64,000 bases of DNA from Hippasteria phrygiana (lineage: Eukaryota; Echinodermata; Asteroidea; Valvatida; Goniasteridae): contig JAZGUH010000022.1 of assembly GCA_037893225.1 (NCBI GenBank), forward strand, positions 558,001 to 622,000, read 5' to 3'. Below are positions 13,401-21,652 of the stretch, in pieces. The notes beneath the pieces were generated by a model, which worked only from the letters and a program-made list of their open reading frames with translations, did not search any database and was not told the origin of the DNA. The number at the start of each line of letters is the position of its first letter. The stretch's first letter is position 1. The translations under genes and the position numbers were made by a program.

Positions 13401-16400
13401 TGTGGGGACCCCTACCTACCCCAGATTTTCGATCCCCCAGGGATCAGCAATCTGGAAAAGCCTCTCGGCTTAATTCTCAGCAGTTTGAAGCAGTTTTCTA
13501 TCTAAGTGCCAGTTGACCTCTGGTTTCCAGAGGTTTTGCTGTGTTTTTCTGAAAACCAACCAAACACAATTAAGCCAGCCAAATCCCCCAGAAACTGGGA
13601 ATGCAACCGGTAGTTAAATATAAATTCGCTCCTTATCAGCTGACACACAGGTTGTGTGAATTGTAAAAAAATTGATTCCAGAGATGAACAGGAATGAAGT
13701 TGAACATTTCTGCACAGGTTAATGACGCAGACAATTAGAATAATTCACTCTGCTGAAGGTTATATAATTGCAGATATTAAACAACAGTGTAATATGGCTA
13801 TTTAACCACTTCTTGATACTTAAAGGAGGGCGGTTACTAAAAACAGACTCAATGACTAAGTGGTTTTGTGCTGATTTTGATATACAGTAGAACGCCATTA
13901 TAACGAATATCATGGGATCCACAGAAAGTATTCACTGGTTGTTCGTGATAGTGAATAATGGTATGTACTGAATACAACAATTTGGGAGCCACAGATGTGA
14001 TTACAGGCAAATGTTCAGTATAGCGGTGTTCGTTATAGCAAAGTTCTACTGTAGTGTGTGCCATGACAACACCACATTCAAAATCTTAAGACAAATTCTC
14101 AACTTCAAATCAAAATGAAAGTGGTACCCTTCCTTCAATCTTTTACATTGGTTCCACCCCGATAAGGCAAAACAAAATGTTGTTGCTCTTAACCAGTTCG
14201 CATCGGATGACGTGTATACACGCAAAGGTTTTGCAGTATTCAGAATGGATGACTGATAAACACGCACTCGAGCGAGACCGGAAATATGTCAGCGACCCGC
14301 TCGCAGCGAGCGAGGCCAGAAATATCAGGGTGTGCTACCCGCAGATTACGGCCTGATCATTCCGCCTCAACCCGGCTGATCGAGGTTCGTGAAAAATAAT
14401 CCTGTGCCTGGGTCCAGTGAATGTCAAAATAATCCCGGCGTGAACTGGTTAAATGGGAAAAGTCGGGAGGGAGGGTGGGTTGGTTGATTTAAAAAGAATT
14501 TGTTTTTAAACCATTCATGAAAACATAAAAACAATACTACAAGTCGGGATGCAGAAAGTAAGCTTATTTCAAAGTGAGATTGTGCCTCTGTAGCAGTATT
14601 TAAAGACAATGATTTTAATAAAACTTGTTCATTTTGTGCGGGAAATGGTGGCATTTTTTAATTCCTTTAAAATGAAAAATTTTTAAAAAGCAAAAAAATG
14701 CCACCCGACTTTTGTGACTTTTAGGGTCGGTCGCGGAGGGCAACACAACTATTTTGTTTTTTGGCCTAAAAAGATGACTTACTTCATGGCTTGCTCCATT
14801 TCAATCTCTTCCTGGTCTCTCTCCTTGAAAAACTCATCGCTCAATAAATTTGGCTCCTGTTGGCATAAATCAGCAGAGGGTTATGTACAAATGTCAGTAT
14901 AGCCCGAGTAAGCTTCAGAAATCTTCATGCATTGTCAGTACTGGTTCTGGCAGGAGTCTCTCAATTAGGTGAATTTGAAATACAACAATGGTGCAAAATT
15001 AAGACAAAAATTCCTGGTTGCCTGTGGGCAAATCCGCCAACTAAAAACGAAAAAATAATATTTGGCTGCCCAAATTGGTAGGAGATGGGCAAAGTTAACA
15101 AGATGGCTCCTGACATGACTATGGCTATTTCTCAAAATGATGTCGGCTTGTTATGGGCTTCAGTTATTCCCCCACTCTATTGCCGATCTGAAGCCTTTGA
15201 TACTTGAATAAAATGAACAAGATCTGGCTCTGGGTTAATGAAGTACATTTAGGAAAAAAAGTTGCACATTTAGAGAAAAAGAAGAGTCCCAGATCTAGCC
15301 GTATCTAAGGACCCAAAATTAAGGGAATGGGTCATTCCATAAATTTGGGGTCAAAAAGTTACATTTTTTGGTGTCCCTTTTTTAATTTACACCTGTGTGT
15401 AATTTCCATCAAGTGCCATTAAAATTGGCTTCACACTATTGTGTACTTGTTTGGCAGGTACTTTGCTTATAATCACTCTTGGAGATAAAAAGGCATTAAA
15501 GAGTATGTCCTGAACTGCAAAATCTTACACATGTCAGAATGACCCAAAGTCAATGCCAAATACGAAGCCAATTAGGTTTGAGAAATGGCCTAAAGAAAAA
15601 CAGATTTTAGGATAAATGGAATAAAATGAGTGCTCTTTCAGCGATTAAGCATCTAGCTACCTACAAGTTACCATAACTGCCTACAAGTTACCATAACTGC
15701 CTACAAGTTACCATAACTGCCTACAAGTTACCATAACTGCCTACAAGTTACCAAGTGATCATCTGCGCTGGTATTATGTGTTTTTAATGATGTTGCTCAT
15801 TGGATGACCAGTGTTGGTTTAACACATTGAACCCGCTTGACATCTATAGCCGCGATTTGAAAATTGCCACCTGGCCGGTTGACGGTTATATACAGCTGCA
15901 TTTTCTAAATGTTCAATCCATTGTTGGGTTATTACGCTTGGCTGCACATCCTCTTGTATCCATTTCGCTTGGCTGCAAAAGCCGGGCTAGCATACAGGCT
16001 TCCATTATAATACCTGGGCCCAAGGGGTTAATCGGATGGATATTAGGTTGCCCCAGACAAATGGGCAACATTCTGCATCGGATCCTGACAACTTTCCTTA
16101 TTACACACCTCATCAGATTCGTTCATGTCACAGTCAATAAAGACAATCATCTTAAAATTATGCTTTATGTGTAAGGGGGCTATCATGCCAAGAACAGGCT
16201 TTGCAGCCAATAGTAAACACAAACAATAGGCCCCCACACTGAATAGAGTGGTCCTGTATTCATAGCACTTGGAGCCCCCCCCCCTCCTATCATGTGAATA
16301 AAAGCTTTGATTGAAAAAGCTGCATCTATTCATTACACTCTTATTCAAGAACAATAGTTGAAACATGACTGGATTGAGTACATGCAGGAATGTGCATATA

Positions 16401-19400
16401 GATTCCAACCGGCTAGGTGGTCTTTTTCAAACCGCAGCTATGGTTGTCGCCCGTATTCAAGGGGTTAAGAGCCGTGGGTCAAAGGTTACAGTGTCTGACT
16501 CATCATGTGTGTCGTGTTGGCATGTGGTTCGAACCCCACCAAGGTATCACAGTACAAGTTATTTTATACAATTGTCTTTCTCGATGGACACCAGTGAGGG
16601 TAGATAACATATGCAGATTGCACTGATCTTTAGCTGCTTCATAGAAAAAAATATCATGGCCTGATGAATAGGGGTGAAGCACTTTTCTGTATCCAAGTTG
16701 CAAAAATACAGAATTTCACAACTCTACAAAATCATAAGTGACTTACCAATGTTGTCTGCACATAAAACAGCCAATCCCCAACCTCATCAATGAGCTGTAA
16801 ACCAATCAACATCACAACATGACATGATTTTATTTTTTTAAACAACAGTATGCACAAAACCCAAAACAAAATTTTAAAATGCAAAAAAAATTTTTATCAC
16901 CCGTTACTGGGTAAAAATATACAAGATTAATTACAAAGATTAGAAATGGGTGCTTACATCCCTTTGCTGGGCATACAAGGGCATGCAATCTGCAGTACAT
17001 TTCCTTTTGGTCGCAGGTAAAATACAGGCTTTCAAGCTGACCCGGGTGAAAAACCAGGAGAATAGTATGATCAAATACAAATTTATAAAACAACAAAAGT
17101 AGGACTTTGAAGGACAACATCAGGATAAAAGTAGGACTTTTGCGGGCTGTCAGGAGTAGATTTTGTTGATTCTCACACATGTTCACATCATCACAAGCCT
17201 CATTTGGCATGTTCTGTTCTCACAACACTTGTGACCCATCTTCAACTAAGCTCTTGGAAGTAAGTCCTTCTTTGTGTGATTTTCATTTGACAGTGTGTAA
17301 CACTGTCATGACAAATATTCAATGAGATTTCATTTTTCGAAGTTGTGGAACAAAAAAGTAGGAAAAAGTGGAAACAAATAGGAATTTCAAGATAGAAGTA
17401 GGAAAAGGAGCAAGGAGCAAGGTAAAAAAGGAATATATGAAAAGGTAGGAAAAGCAGGAATACTTGAAAGCCTGAAAATATAACATGTGAAGGTAGGGCT
17501 GTCCCAAATATACAGAATATTCGACTATTCGATCGTCAACCGAATATTCGAATACCTTTTTGCCGGTTCGAATATTCTAAAAAATATATAAGCACGTACA
17601 GATACGACTCTTTTAGTAGAAGAGTAACGGAGCTTAGCAGTGTGAAATGCCGCACTTTTGTCAAAGGTAACTTTTTTGTGGCCAGAGGTTTTTGTTCCCG
17701 TCCGTAAAACCATTGTTTTTAGACTTGTAAAAAAAAATATTCCTGCAAAAAATGCAGGCTGAAGTTTGGTTTCTTACCAGAACATTCCGTACCCGTAATG
17801 ATCTTGATACAACTGCACATGCAAAAAAAATGTTGATCGAGCAGTCCATAATATCGATCGCCGCATGTAAAACACTGGCGGCATGCAGTTGCAGCTGACA
17901 CGTGAAAAACTTGATCGGGGAGTATCGAATATTCGAACAAATCCAGTTTCGAGTAATCAAATACTGAATTATTCGAAAATGAACAGCCCTATGTGAAGGA
18001 CAGGCTAACTTGGAATAAAAACAAGTTATACCAACACTGACATTCAACTTGAGTCACTTCACCTTCCCTCAAAGTTTCAGTATGTTTATAAATTGAATTT
18101 GTATAACTGACAACTACCGTGAATTTATTCAAAGACAAAACTTACAGTTTCTTGTCGGATGGAAACCTGGATGAATTCATGAATAGTGTCCAAAATGTTT
18201 TGCTTTTGCAACTTCTGCAATGAAAATGTTTCATAAACCAGTGTTGTAACCAAGTCATTTTTTCTTATAAAGTCAAGGCAAGTCACAAGTCAAATTTTTC
18301 CAAGTCAAGTCAAGTAACAAGTCAAATTCTCCCAAGTCAAGTCAAGTCACAAGTCAAATCAAGTCACAAGTCAAATCAAGTCACAAGTCAAATCAAGTCA
18401 CAAGTCAAATCAAGTCACAAGTCAAATCAAGTCACAAGTCAAATCAAGTCACAAGTCACAAGTCAAATCAAGTCACAAGTCAAATCAAGTCACAAGTCAA
18501 ATTTTCACAAGTCAAGGCAAGTCGCAAATAAAGTCAAGTACCAAGTCTTCAAGTCAATTGTTGAATATAGTAAATTAAAATTCCAATGTGACTACGCATA
18601 GGCTGGCATGCATGCACTGTACAAAATCAACATGGAGTGCCGTCTTGAAGATTCTCCATGCAGTCGGCCAGTGTGTGACCCTGCATACGTACTAGACACC
18701 CAGCTCCTTATTTATGCGCTGTAGGCTTGGCATTTTTTTTCAACTGATATGTGCGTATGACCAAACGTTTGTGTTTATTTTAACAAAAGTGTTAATGTCA
18801 GCAAGTCAAGTTTATTCAAGTCAAATCAAGTTGCAAGTCATGTTCTAATTTCAAGTCAAGTCAAGTCCCAAGTCAAAAAAATCATGACTCGAGTCCGACT
18901 TGAGTCCGACTCAAGTCGGAGTCGGCAAGTCAAGTCAAGTCAAGAAGACTTTTATAAACAAATAAGTGCTTCAGACATTTCTTACTATTCTCTGCAGAGA
19001 TTTCTCTGCAGAATTTTCTTCCGGCGGTCCAATTGTTTTCTTACATTCTTTTCCCAAACCCATAAATACAAAACAAATATAAAAAAACAAGCCTACCTCT
19101 TCTCTTCTGGCCTTTGTCTGAAATCCTGGAGGTCGACGTCTTCGCATCTCTTCCTCATTAATCTGCAAACAGGTAAATAAAAAACAAGAAACTGACCGCC
19201 AAGATAAAAAATTGATAACTACCATAGTAGGCAGAGGTAGTAATAAAAAGTTTGCAAGGTGCATGTATGGCTCAAATACGTAAGGTATCAGGTAAAATTC
19301 TGGACTGAAAATGTAGGGAGGGCCTCAAATATTCAAGTGGTAACCATTTTTAAAGACCGGATTTTCAGAATTTTTCAAAAAATATTCAGAAATCTTCAAT

Positions 19401-21652
19401 GTCTTGGGCAAAGTTCTGCTGACCCCTTTTGTCCGGCTGTTATTGTTTGGGGGCTGGCATGCCAAGCACGGGCCGTGTAGCCAAGCGTAAACGCAAATAG
19501 GCACCACACTGAATAGAGTGGTCTTATTCATCACACTTGGAGCCCCCTTTCGTGTGAATGAAAACTTTGCTTAATAGAGCTCCATCTATTCATTACACTC
19601 CCATTCAAGAACAACATAGTTGAAACATGAATGGATTGAGTATGCATGGATTGAGTATATGCACAGGAACAACAGCGGATCGGGGGGGGGGGGGGCAAAG
19701 GGGGACATGTTTTCCCCCCCCCCCAATTTTCTTTTTTTACTGACGTCGTAAAAATGCAGCCACTTCGTACACCCACATACAAAATAAAACAAAGTGAAAG
19801 AAAGGGAAGCAAAAACCCTCCGTTTTATCTGTGGTTTGTGCGGTTTTTTTTTACCCCGGGGAAAATAATCTTTGCCCCCTCCAAAAAATAAAATTGTGTT
19901 CTGGATCCGGCCTTGAACAGGAATATGCGTATAGACGACAACCGGCCAGGTGGTCTTTTTCAAACCACAGCTATGGCCGTCGTCCATATTCAACTTCTTG
20001 TTCACTAAAACAAAGGACCTATCTGGCAGGGGTACATGTAGATAAACTTCTTCTTTCTTTCTTTGTTTTTGTGGGGGGGGGGGGGGGCGTAACTTTCCAC
20101 TGAACTAGGCCGTGCATGGCCCTGCACCATACTACAAAACATGTTTTTACCTCAGACTGGGTAGCGTGGATGTTGGTGTTGACACCAAAATGAGCAAGAG
20201 CCTGCAGGTGTGAAAATACAGAGGAATATCAAACTTGTTAGATTATATTCTGGGTATGTTCCATGACTGAATTTTTCTTTCCTGTTATTGGGCATATATT
20301 CCATGGTCAAATCACAGCTTGAACAATTCTGTTTGATAATGGTCCCAAAAGTTGGTTCTTCATTTCTTTTTTAAGAAAAAAACGTACACCCAACTATCAT
20401 GAAAATGAAAACAAAACTTGTGCCGCAGGGGCGGATCTAGAGGGGGAGTTGTAGGGGTTGCAACCCCCTCCGGATCCCCCCCCCCTCGGGCTGCTGAGCA
20501 AAGTTGTGATAAGCAATGCCACATCCTTGTTACTAGTGGGTATACCGCTGGTCCATACACTGTACACTGTACCGATATAGGCGGGTACAACCCCTCCCTA
20601 AATGAAAGGCTAGATCCGCCCATGTGCCGATGTCAGTAAAGCTGAACACAATTGTTCACCGTGCCAAAAAAGAACAAAACAAAAACCCAAAACAGTTTAT
20701 CAACTTTAACACTGAAAATCTAAGGAGAAGGTATAGAAAGGTGGAAGGTGGGCACGGTATTTTACGGGAGACGTCGGGGTGTTGCAGCCGTTCTCTGGCA
20801 GCCAAATCGAACCGCTACAATGTGTTTGTGCAGTCAAGCATGACAAAAACAATAATCCAACAGTGGATTGAAACTGCACAAACGGCGGCCAATGGCGTCA
20901 TCCGTATGCAAAAGGTTAAAATATCATAAAAATTTGCTTTTTGCTGACATTTTCAGAAATGAATGGATTTGGGGGGTAATATTTTATAGCAAATATTGTA
21001 ACACTGACGTGTTTAAAGTTTTGTGTGTGTGTGTAAATGCTAGGCTAGGAAAACAAAGAGAAAATGATTCTGTTCTTGTAGTCTGGTTCCCTGACCACAC
21101 TTCAAACAAAACAGAGCAAATTATTGAAGTCAGCGAATTATCAGGTTAGGGAACTAGCCTAGAGCCAGCTTGCACCTGTTCACGAATGAATGTAAACCAA
21201 TTGCCAAACAAAATGTGGACTAAGTTGGTAAATTGGGGCCAGTATTTGAAAAAAAGTCAGGTTTTTTTTTTTCAACGATTGTCACCCGACCATTGCTGGA
21301 AACTAATACAAAAATTCCACTTTAGTTTCTTGAAAATGACAGCACACCAGGTGCCATGATTTTACAGGATGCTTCAGACTATTATTTACTTAAGTCATGT
21401 AACTTGTAAGGTATTTAATAATAATTCATGTTTGTATTGTTGCATATTACAAAACAAAACTTACAGCTTTGACCCTATCATGAATGGTGCTGAGCTGTTT
21501 GATAGTTCCCTCCTGTGCCCTCATCTGTTTGGCTAGTACAAGATCTTCCAAGACACCAAGGACCTGATCTGGAACTTCAAGGATGATCTCCTCAAGGTCT
21601 TGGACAGTCATCTCATCTTGGGATGGCATCTTGATTCTTTGACTCAAGGTCA
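1348..21652 (-). CDS. Coiled-coil protein, unassigned (13 exons, 3' end off window)
   Basis: Thirteen minus-strand exons join with consistent phases into one 417-codon open frame. They are 21652-21465 (ATG at 21629), 20201-20151, 19162-19097, 18214-18146, 16794-16747, 14856-14783, 12774-12661, 11983-11877, 10854-10747, 6718-6618, 5612-5499, 3941-3815 and 1454-1348. Every intron is GT-AG, mostly GTAAGT. The protein starts MPSQDEMTVQDLEEII and is hydrophilic and helical. It becomes strongly charged, with Glu/Lys/Gln heptad-like runs, from about residue 300 on, as in a coiled coil. No signal peptide, membrane segment or catalytic motif is visible. The last visible exon ends at LYDAE with a good donor, so the gene continues past position 1. 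The family is not recognised. A structural, possibly ciliary or cytoskeletal, protein is a guess from composition only; CCDC7-type proteins would be one comparison to run. Confidence 0.85.
1744..2047. mobile_element. Related 300-bp AACCCCTTG element, copy 1
   Basis: Begins TAACCCCTTGTGGCCGG and ends CCATATTCAAAAGGTTTAA. It shares CATGAATGGATTGAGTA and the CGTGTGAATAAGC block with the copies at 6860, 16170 and 19420. Confidence 0.5.
2130..2262 (+). repeat. tRNA-derived SINE, degraded
   Basis: Same order as 988-1105 (AAACAAAGACAATGACTAA, GATACTCAGCTGGTAG, GTTCAATTCC), ending where the 2279 MITE begins. Confidence 0.6.
2279..2766. mobile_element. Kolobok-like MITE, 488 bp
   Basis: TTAA on both sides (2275-2278, 2767-2770) and 14-bp perfect ends AGAGCAACTCCAAC. 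The first nine bases equal those of the THAP-bearing elements at 33190 and 53786, which suggests mobilisation by the same enzyme. No coding capacity. Confidence 0.75.
2771..3165 (+). repeat. 400-bp dispersed repeat, copy 1
   Basis: Aligns with 20925-21320: GTAGTCTGGTTCCCTGA, AACAAAATGTGGACTAA and AAAAAGTCAGGTTTTTT in the same order. Both copies begin just right of a TTAA element. Confidence 0.6.
3168..3340. mobile_element. GATATGGGG MITE, copy 1
   Basis: Ends GCACGATATGGGGCAGAGGG and inverted CCCTCTGCCCCATATCATGC; the same interior (GAACACAATGACCAACACAA) is at 61671. Confidence 0.6.
3418..3669. mobile_element. GGATGTGATTTT MITE, 5'-truncated copy
   Basis: Aligns with 5991-6291 in the same internal order; right end CCAAGGGGTTCATAGTG is intact, left end missing. 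Confidence 0.6.
3815..3941 (-). CDS. Coiled-coil gene, exon 12
   Basis: 127 bases, phase 0/1, with a TTATAG acceptor and GTGAGA donor. It encodes a Lys/Glu/Gln-rich helix starting KELRAQLKDTKHMGEQ. Confidence 0.8.
4404..4452 (+). repeat. 10-bp tandem repeat TGTTGGACTG
   Basis: About five units in the 3942-5498 intron; related GTTGGA motifs occur from 4285 on. Confidence 0.85.
5499..5612 (-). CDS. Coiled-coil gene, exon 11
   Basis: 114 bases, phase 0/0, with a TTGACAG acceptor and GTAAGT donor. It encodes VSGNHLTKENENLAKDL onward, with clear heptad character. The next AG in the acceptor region gives a stop, which fixes the start. Confidence 0.8.
5991..6291. mobile_element. GGATGTGATTTT MITE with long inverted repeats, full copy
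   Basis: Ends ACTATGAACCCCTTGGATG and inverted CCAAGGGATTCACAGT; arms of about 50 bp continue into GGACAGGAGGATTAAGAG. CACTRTGAA ends suggest CACTA-like, weakly. Confidence 0.6.
6618..6718 (-). CDS. Coiled-coil gene, exon 10
   Basis: 101 bases, phase 1/0, with a TTTACAG acceptor and GTAACG donor. It encodes IKNALKQFNFMSVAVERR and continues to CEQILELG. The intron upstream (6719-10746) is 4 kb and repeat-filled. Confidence 0.8.
6860..7073. mobile_element. Related AACCCCTTG element, copy 2
   Basis: TTAA at 6856-6859 and 7074-7077, CCCCTTGCC at the left and GTATTCAAGTGG at the right. It is shortened inside compared with 1744-2047. Confidence 0.55.
7533..7654. repeat. 122-bp near-perfect palindrome without spacer
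   Basis: Two 61-bp arms meet at 7593/7594 with three mismatches by my alignment. The arms begin AAATCAAAAAATTAGCTGG. It would form a very stable hairpin. Confidence 0.85.
7944..8409. mobile_element. CAGGCCCGTACGC element, 466 bp
   Basis: Ends CAGGCCCGTACG and inverted GGGAACGGGCCTG, flanked by ATGTA (7939-7943, 8410-8414). Interior has GAACCCCCC runs and a block (CTTAGTCTATGGGGTTTGG) repeated at 37160. Confidence 0.55.
8699..9350. mobile_element. GGATGTGATTTT MITE, copy split by foreign DNA
   Basis: Family blocks at 8700-8875 and at 9305-9350 (TGTCCATTTTGAATAGAAAA onward) enclose about 430 bp of unrelated sequence. Confidence 0.5.
9992..10200. mobile_element. TTAA MITE, CCCCTTG family, copy 1
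   Basis: TTAA-flanked (9988-9991, 10201-10204) with ends CCCCTTGCGTACGG and CGTACTTAAGGGG. Internal CGGTTCGCTTGGCTGC and GGATTATTG blocks recur in the other copies. Confidence 0.65.
10326..10400 (+). repeat. tRNA-like sequence
   Basis: GGTAGCTCGATTGGTATGG and GGATCGAATCCATGCC at tRNA A/B box spacing. Probably a SINE head. Confidence 0.4.
10747..10854 (-). CDS. Coiled-coil gene, exon 9
   Basis: 108 bases, phase 1/1, with a CTTACAG acceptor and GTATGT donor. It encodes KALLADASNWKSAAQEV and continues through MRMARTNNDRI. Confidence 0.8.
10855..12660. other. Introns 8 and 7 surroundings, no repeat recognised
   Basis: Apart from the exon at 11877-11983, this holds AT-rich intron DNA; I recognise no element with both ends. 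Confidence 0.4.
11877..11983 (-). CDS. Coiled-coil gene, exon 8
   Basis: 107 bases, phase 2/1, with a GCTTAG acceptor and GTAAAT donor. It begins PDDTGSELKPAF and ends KETQEVLN. Confidence 0.78.
12661..12774 (-). CDS. Coiled-coil gene, exon 7
   Basis: 114 bases, phase 2/2, with a TCTGCAG acceptor and GTAAGC donor. It encodes a basic helical stretch beginning SVLKDSRKTVRKNVDK and ending KQEHP. Confidence 0.8.
13047..13280. mobile_element. hAT-like CAGAGCTGTAGTCGAG element, copy 1
   Basis: 234 bp, ends CAGAGCTGTAGTCGAGTCC and GGACTCGACTACATCTCTG. Perfect 8-bp TSD GTTGTAGG (13039-13046, 13281-13288). Internal palindrome CAAAGGAATGCCTTTG. Confidence 0.8.
13885..14051. mobile_element. pogo/Tigger-like MITE
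   Basis: 167 bp with TA on both sides, ends CAGTAGAACGCCATTATAAC and GTTATAGCAAAGTTCTACTG. TA target and CAGTRGAAC-type ends fit Tc1/mariner (pogo/Tigger) derivatives. Confidence 0.65.
14450..14772. repeat. ACAATACTACA dispersed repeat, copy 1
   Basis: Contains CATGAAAACATAAAAACAAT, TAAAACTTGTTC and GTCGCGGAGGGCAACACAAC; same blocks at 47330-47560 and inverted at 50439-50815. Confidence 0.55.
14783..14856 (-). CDS. Coiled-coil gene, exon 6
   Basis: 74 bases, phase 0/2, with a CCAACAG acceptor and GTAAGT donor. It encodes EPNLLSDEFFKERDQ then an acidic helix. The split codon AA/C gives Asn with exon 7. Confidence 0.8.
15657..15752 (+). repeat. 20-bp tandem repeat
   Basis: Nearly five identical units of CCTACAAGTTACCATAACTG. 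Confidence 0.9.
15823..16027. mobile_element. TTAA MITE, CCCCTTG family, copy 2
   Basis: TTAA at 15819-15822 and 16028-16031, right end CCCAAGGGG. Shares the CGCTTGGCTGCA and CAATCCATTGTTGG blocks with the family; the left end is diverged. Confidence 0.5.
16172..16464. mobile_element. Related AACCCCTTG element, copy 3
   Basis: Right end CCCGTATTCAAGGGG before TTAA (16465-16468); left end decayed. Shares the TGCCAAGAACAGGCT and ATTGAGTACATGCAGGAATG blocks. Confidence 0.5.
16747..16794 (-). CDS. Coiled-coil gene, exon 5
   Basis: A 48-base phase 0/0 micro-exon encoding LIDEVGDWLFYVQTTL, with a TTTACAG acceptor and GTAAGT donor. This is the most hydrophobic and aromatic segment of the protein, so it is a candidate globular or interaction helix. 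Confidence 0.8.
17494..17991. mobile_element. hAT-like TAGGGCTGT element, copy 1
   Basis: 498 bp with ends TAGGGCTGTCC and ACAGCCCTA. Perfect 8-bp TSD TGTGAAGG (17486-17493, 17992-17999). Rich in CGAATATTCG palindromes. Confidence 0.8.
18146..18214 (-). CDS. Coiled-coil gene, exon 4
   Basis: 69 bases, phase 0/0, with an ATTGCAG acceptor and GTAAGT donor. It encodes KLQKQNILDTIHEFIQ and seven more residues, an amphipathic helix by eye. Confidence 0.8.
18270..18560 (+). repeat. 17-bp AAGTC tandem array
   Basis: Units of CAAGTCACAAGTCAAAT, cleanest between 18340 and 18500; degenerate AAGTCAAG repeats return at 18800-18950 with ACTCGAGTCCGACTTGAGTC. Probably the interior of a hAT-like element starting CAGTGTTGTAA at 18239. 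Confidence 0.8.
19097..19162 (-). CDS. Coiled-coil gene, exon 3
   Basis: 66 bases, phase 0/0, with a TTTGCAG acceptor and GTAGGC donor. It encodes an Arg/Glu-rich stretch, INEEEMRRRRPPGF onward. Confidence 0.8.
19424..19992. mobile_element. Related AACCCCTTG element, copy 4, carrying an insertion
   Basis: Family blocks GGCTGTTATTGTTTGGGGGC and CTATGGCCGTCGTCCATATTC flank a 247-bp insertion (19670-19916). Confidence 0.5.
19670..19916. mobile_element. CGGATCC-type nested element with 7-8 bp TSD
   Basis: Flanked by ACAGGAA (19663-19669, 19917-19923). Ends CAACAGCGGATC and GGATCCGGCCTTG are inverted. It contains long G and C homopolymers. Confidence 0.55.
20151..20201 (-). CDS. Coiled-coil gene, exon 2
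   Basis: A 51-base phase 0/0 micro-exon between a CTGCAG acceptor and a GTAAAA donor, encoding ALAHFGVNTNIHATQSE. It was found by splice-phase continuity. Confidence 0.8.
20430..20614. mobile_element. CAGGGGCGGATC element
   Basis: Ends CAGGGGCGGATCTAG and CTAGATCCGCCCATG; TGTGCCG occurs on both sides as a 7-bp duplication. C-rich interior. Confidence 0.5.
20756..20915. mobile_element. TTAA MITE, CCCCTTG family, partial copy
   Basis: Inverted relative to the 9992 copy. It contains GGGAGACGTCGGGGTG, the AATAATCCAACAGTGG block and the right end CCGTATGCAAAAGG before TTAA (20916-20919). The left terminal part is missing. Confidence 0.5.
20925..21320 (+). repeat. 400-bp dispersed repeat, copy 2
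   Basis: Direct-oriented partner of 2771-3165, about 75-80% identical by eye. No coding capacity. Confidence 0.6.
21465..21652 (-). CDS. Coiled-coil gene, first coding exon
   Basis: The exon begins after a TTTTCAG acceptor at 21653, giving 23 bases of 5' UTR before the ATG at 21629, so at least one upstream non-coding exon is implied. The 55 codons end at ...DRVKA before GTAAGT in phase 0. A GTG further upstream lies across the acceptor and is not the start. Confidence 0.85.

Noticed and set aside
15657..15752. CRISPR-like direct repeats
   Set aside because: Units are head to tail without spacers, in a eukaryotic context; a simple tandem repeat.
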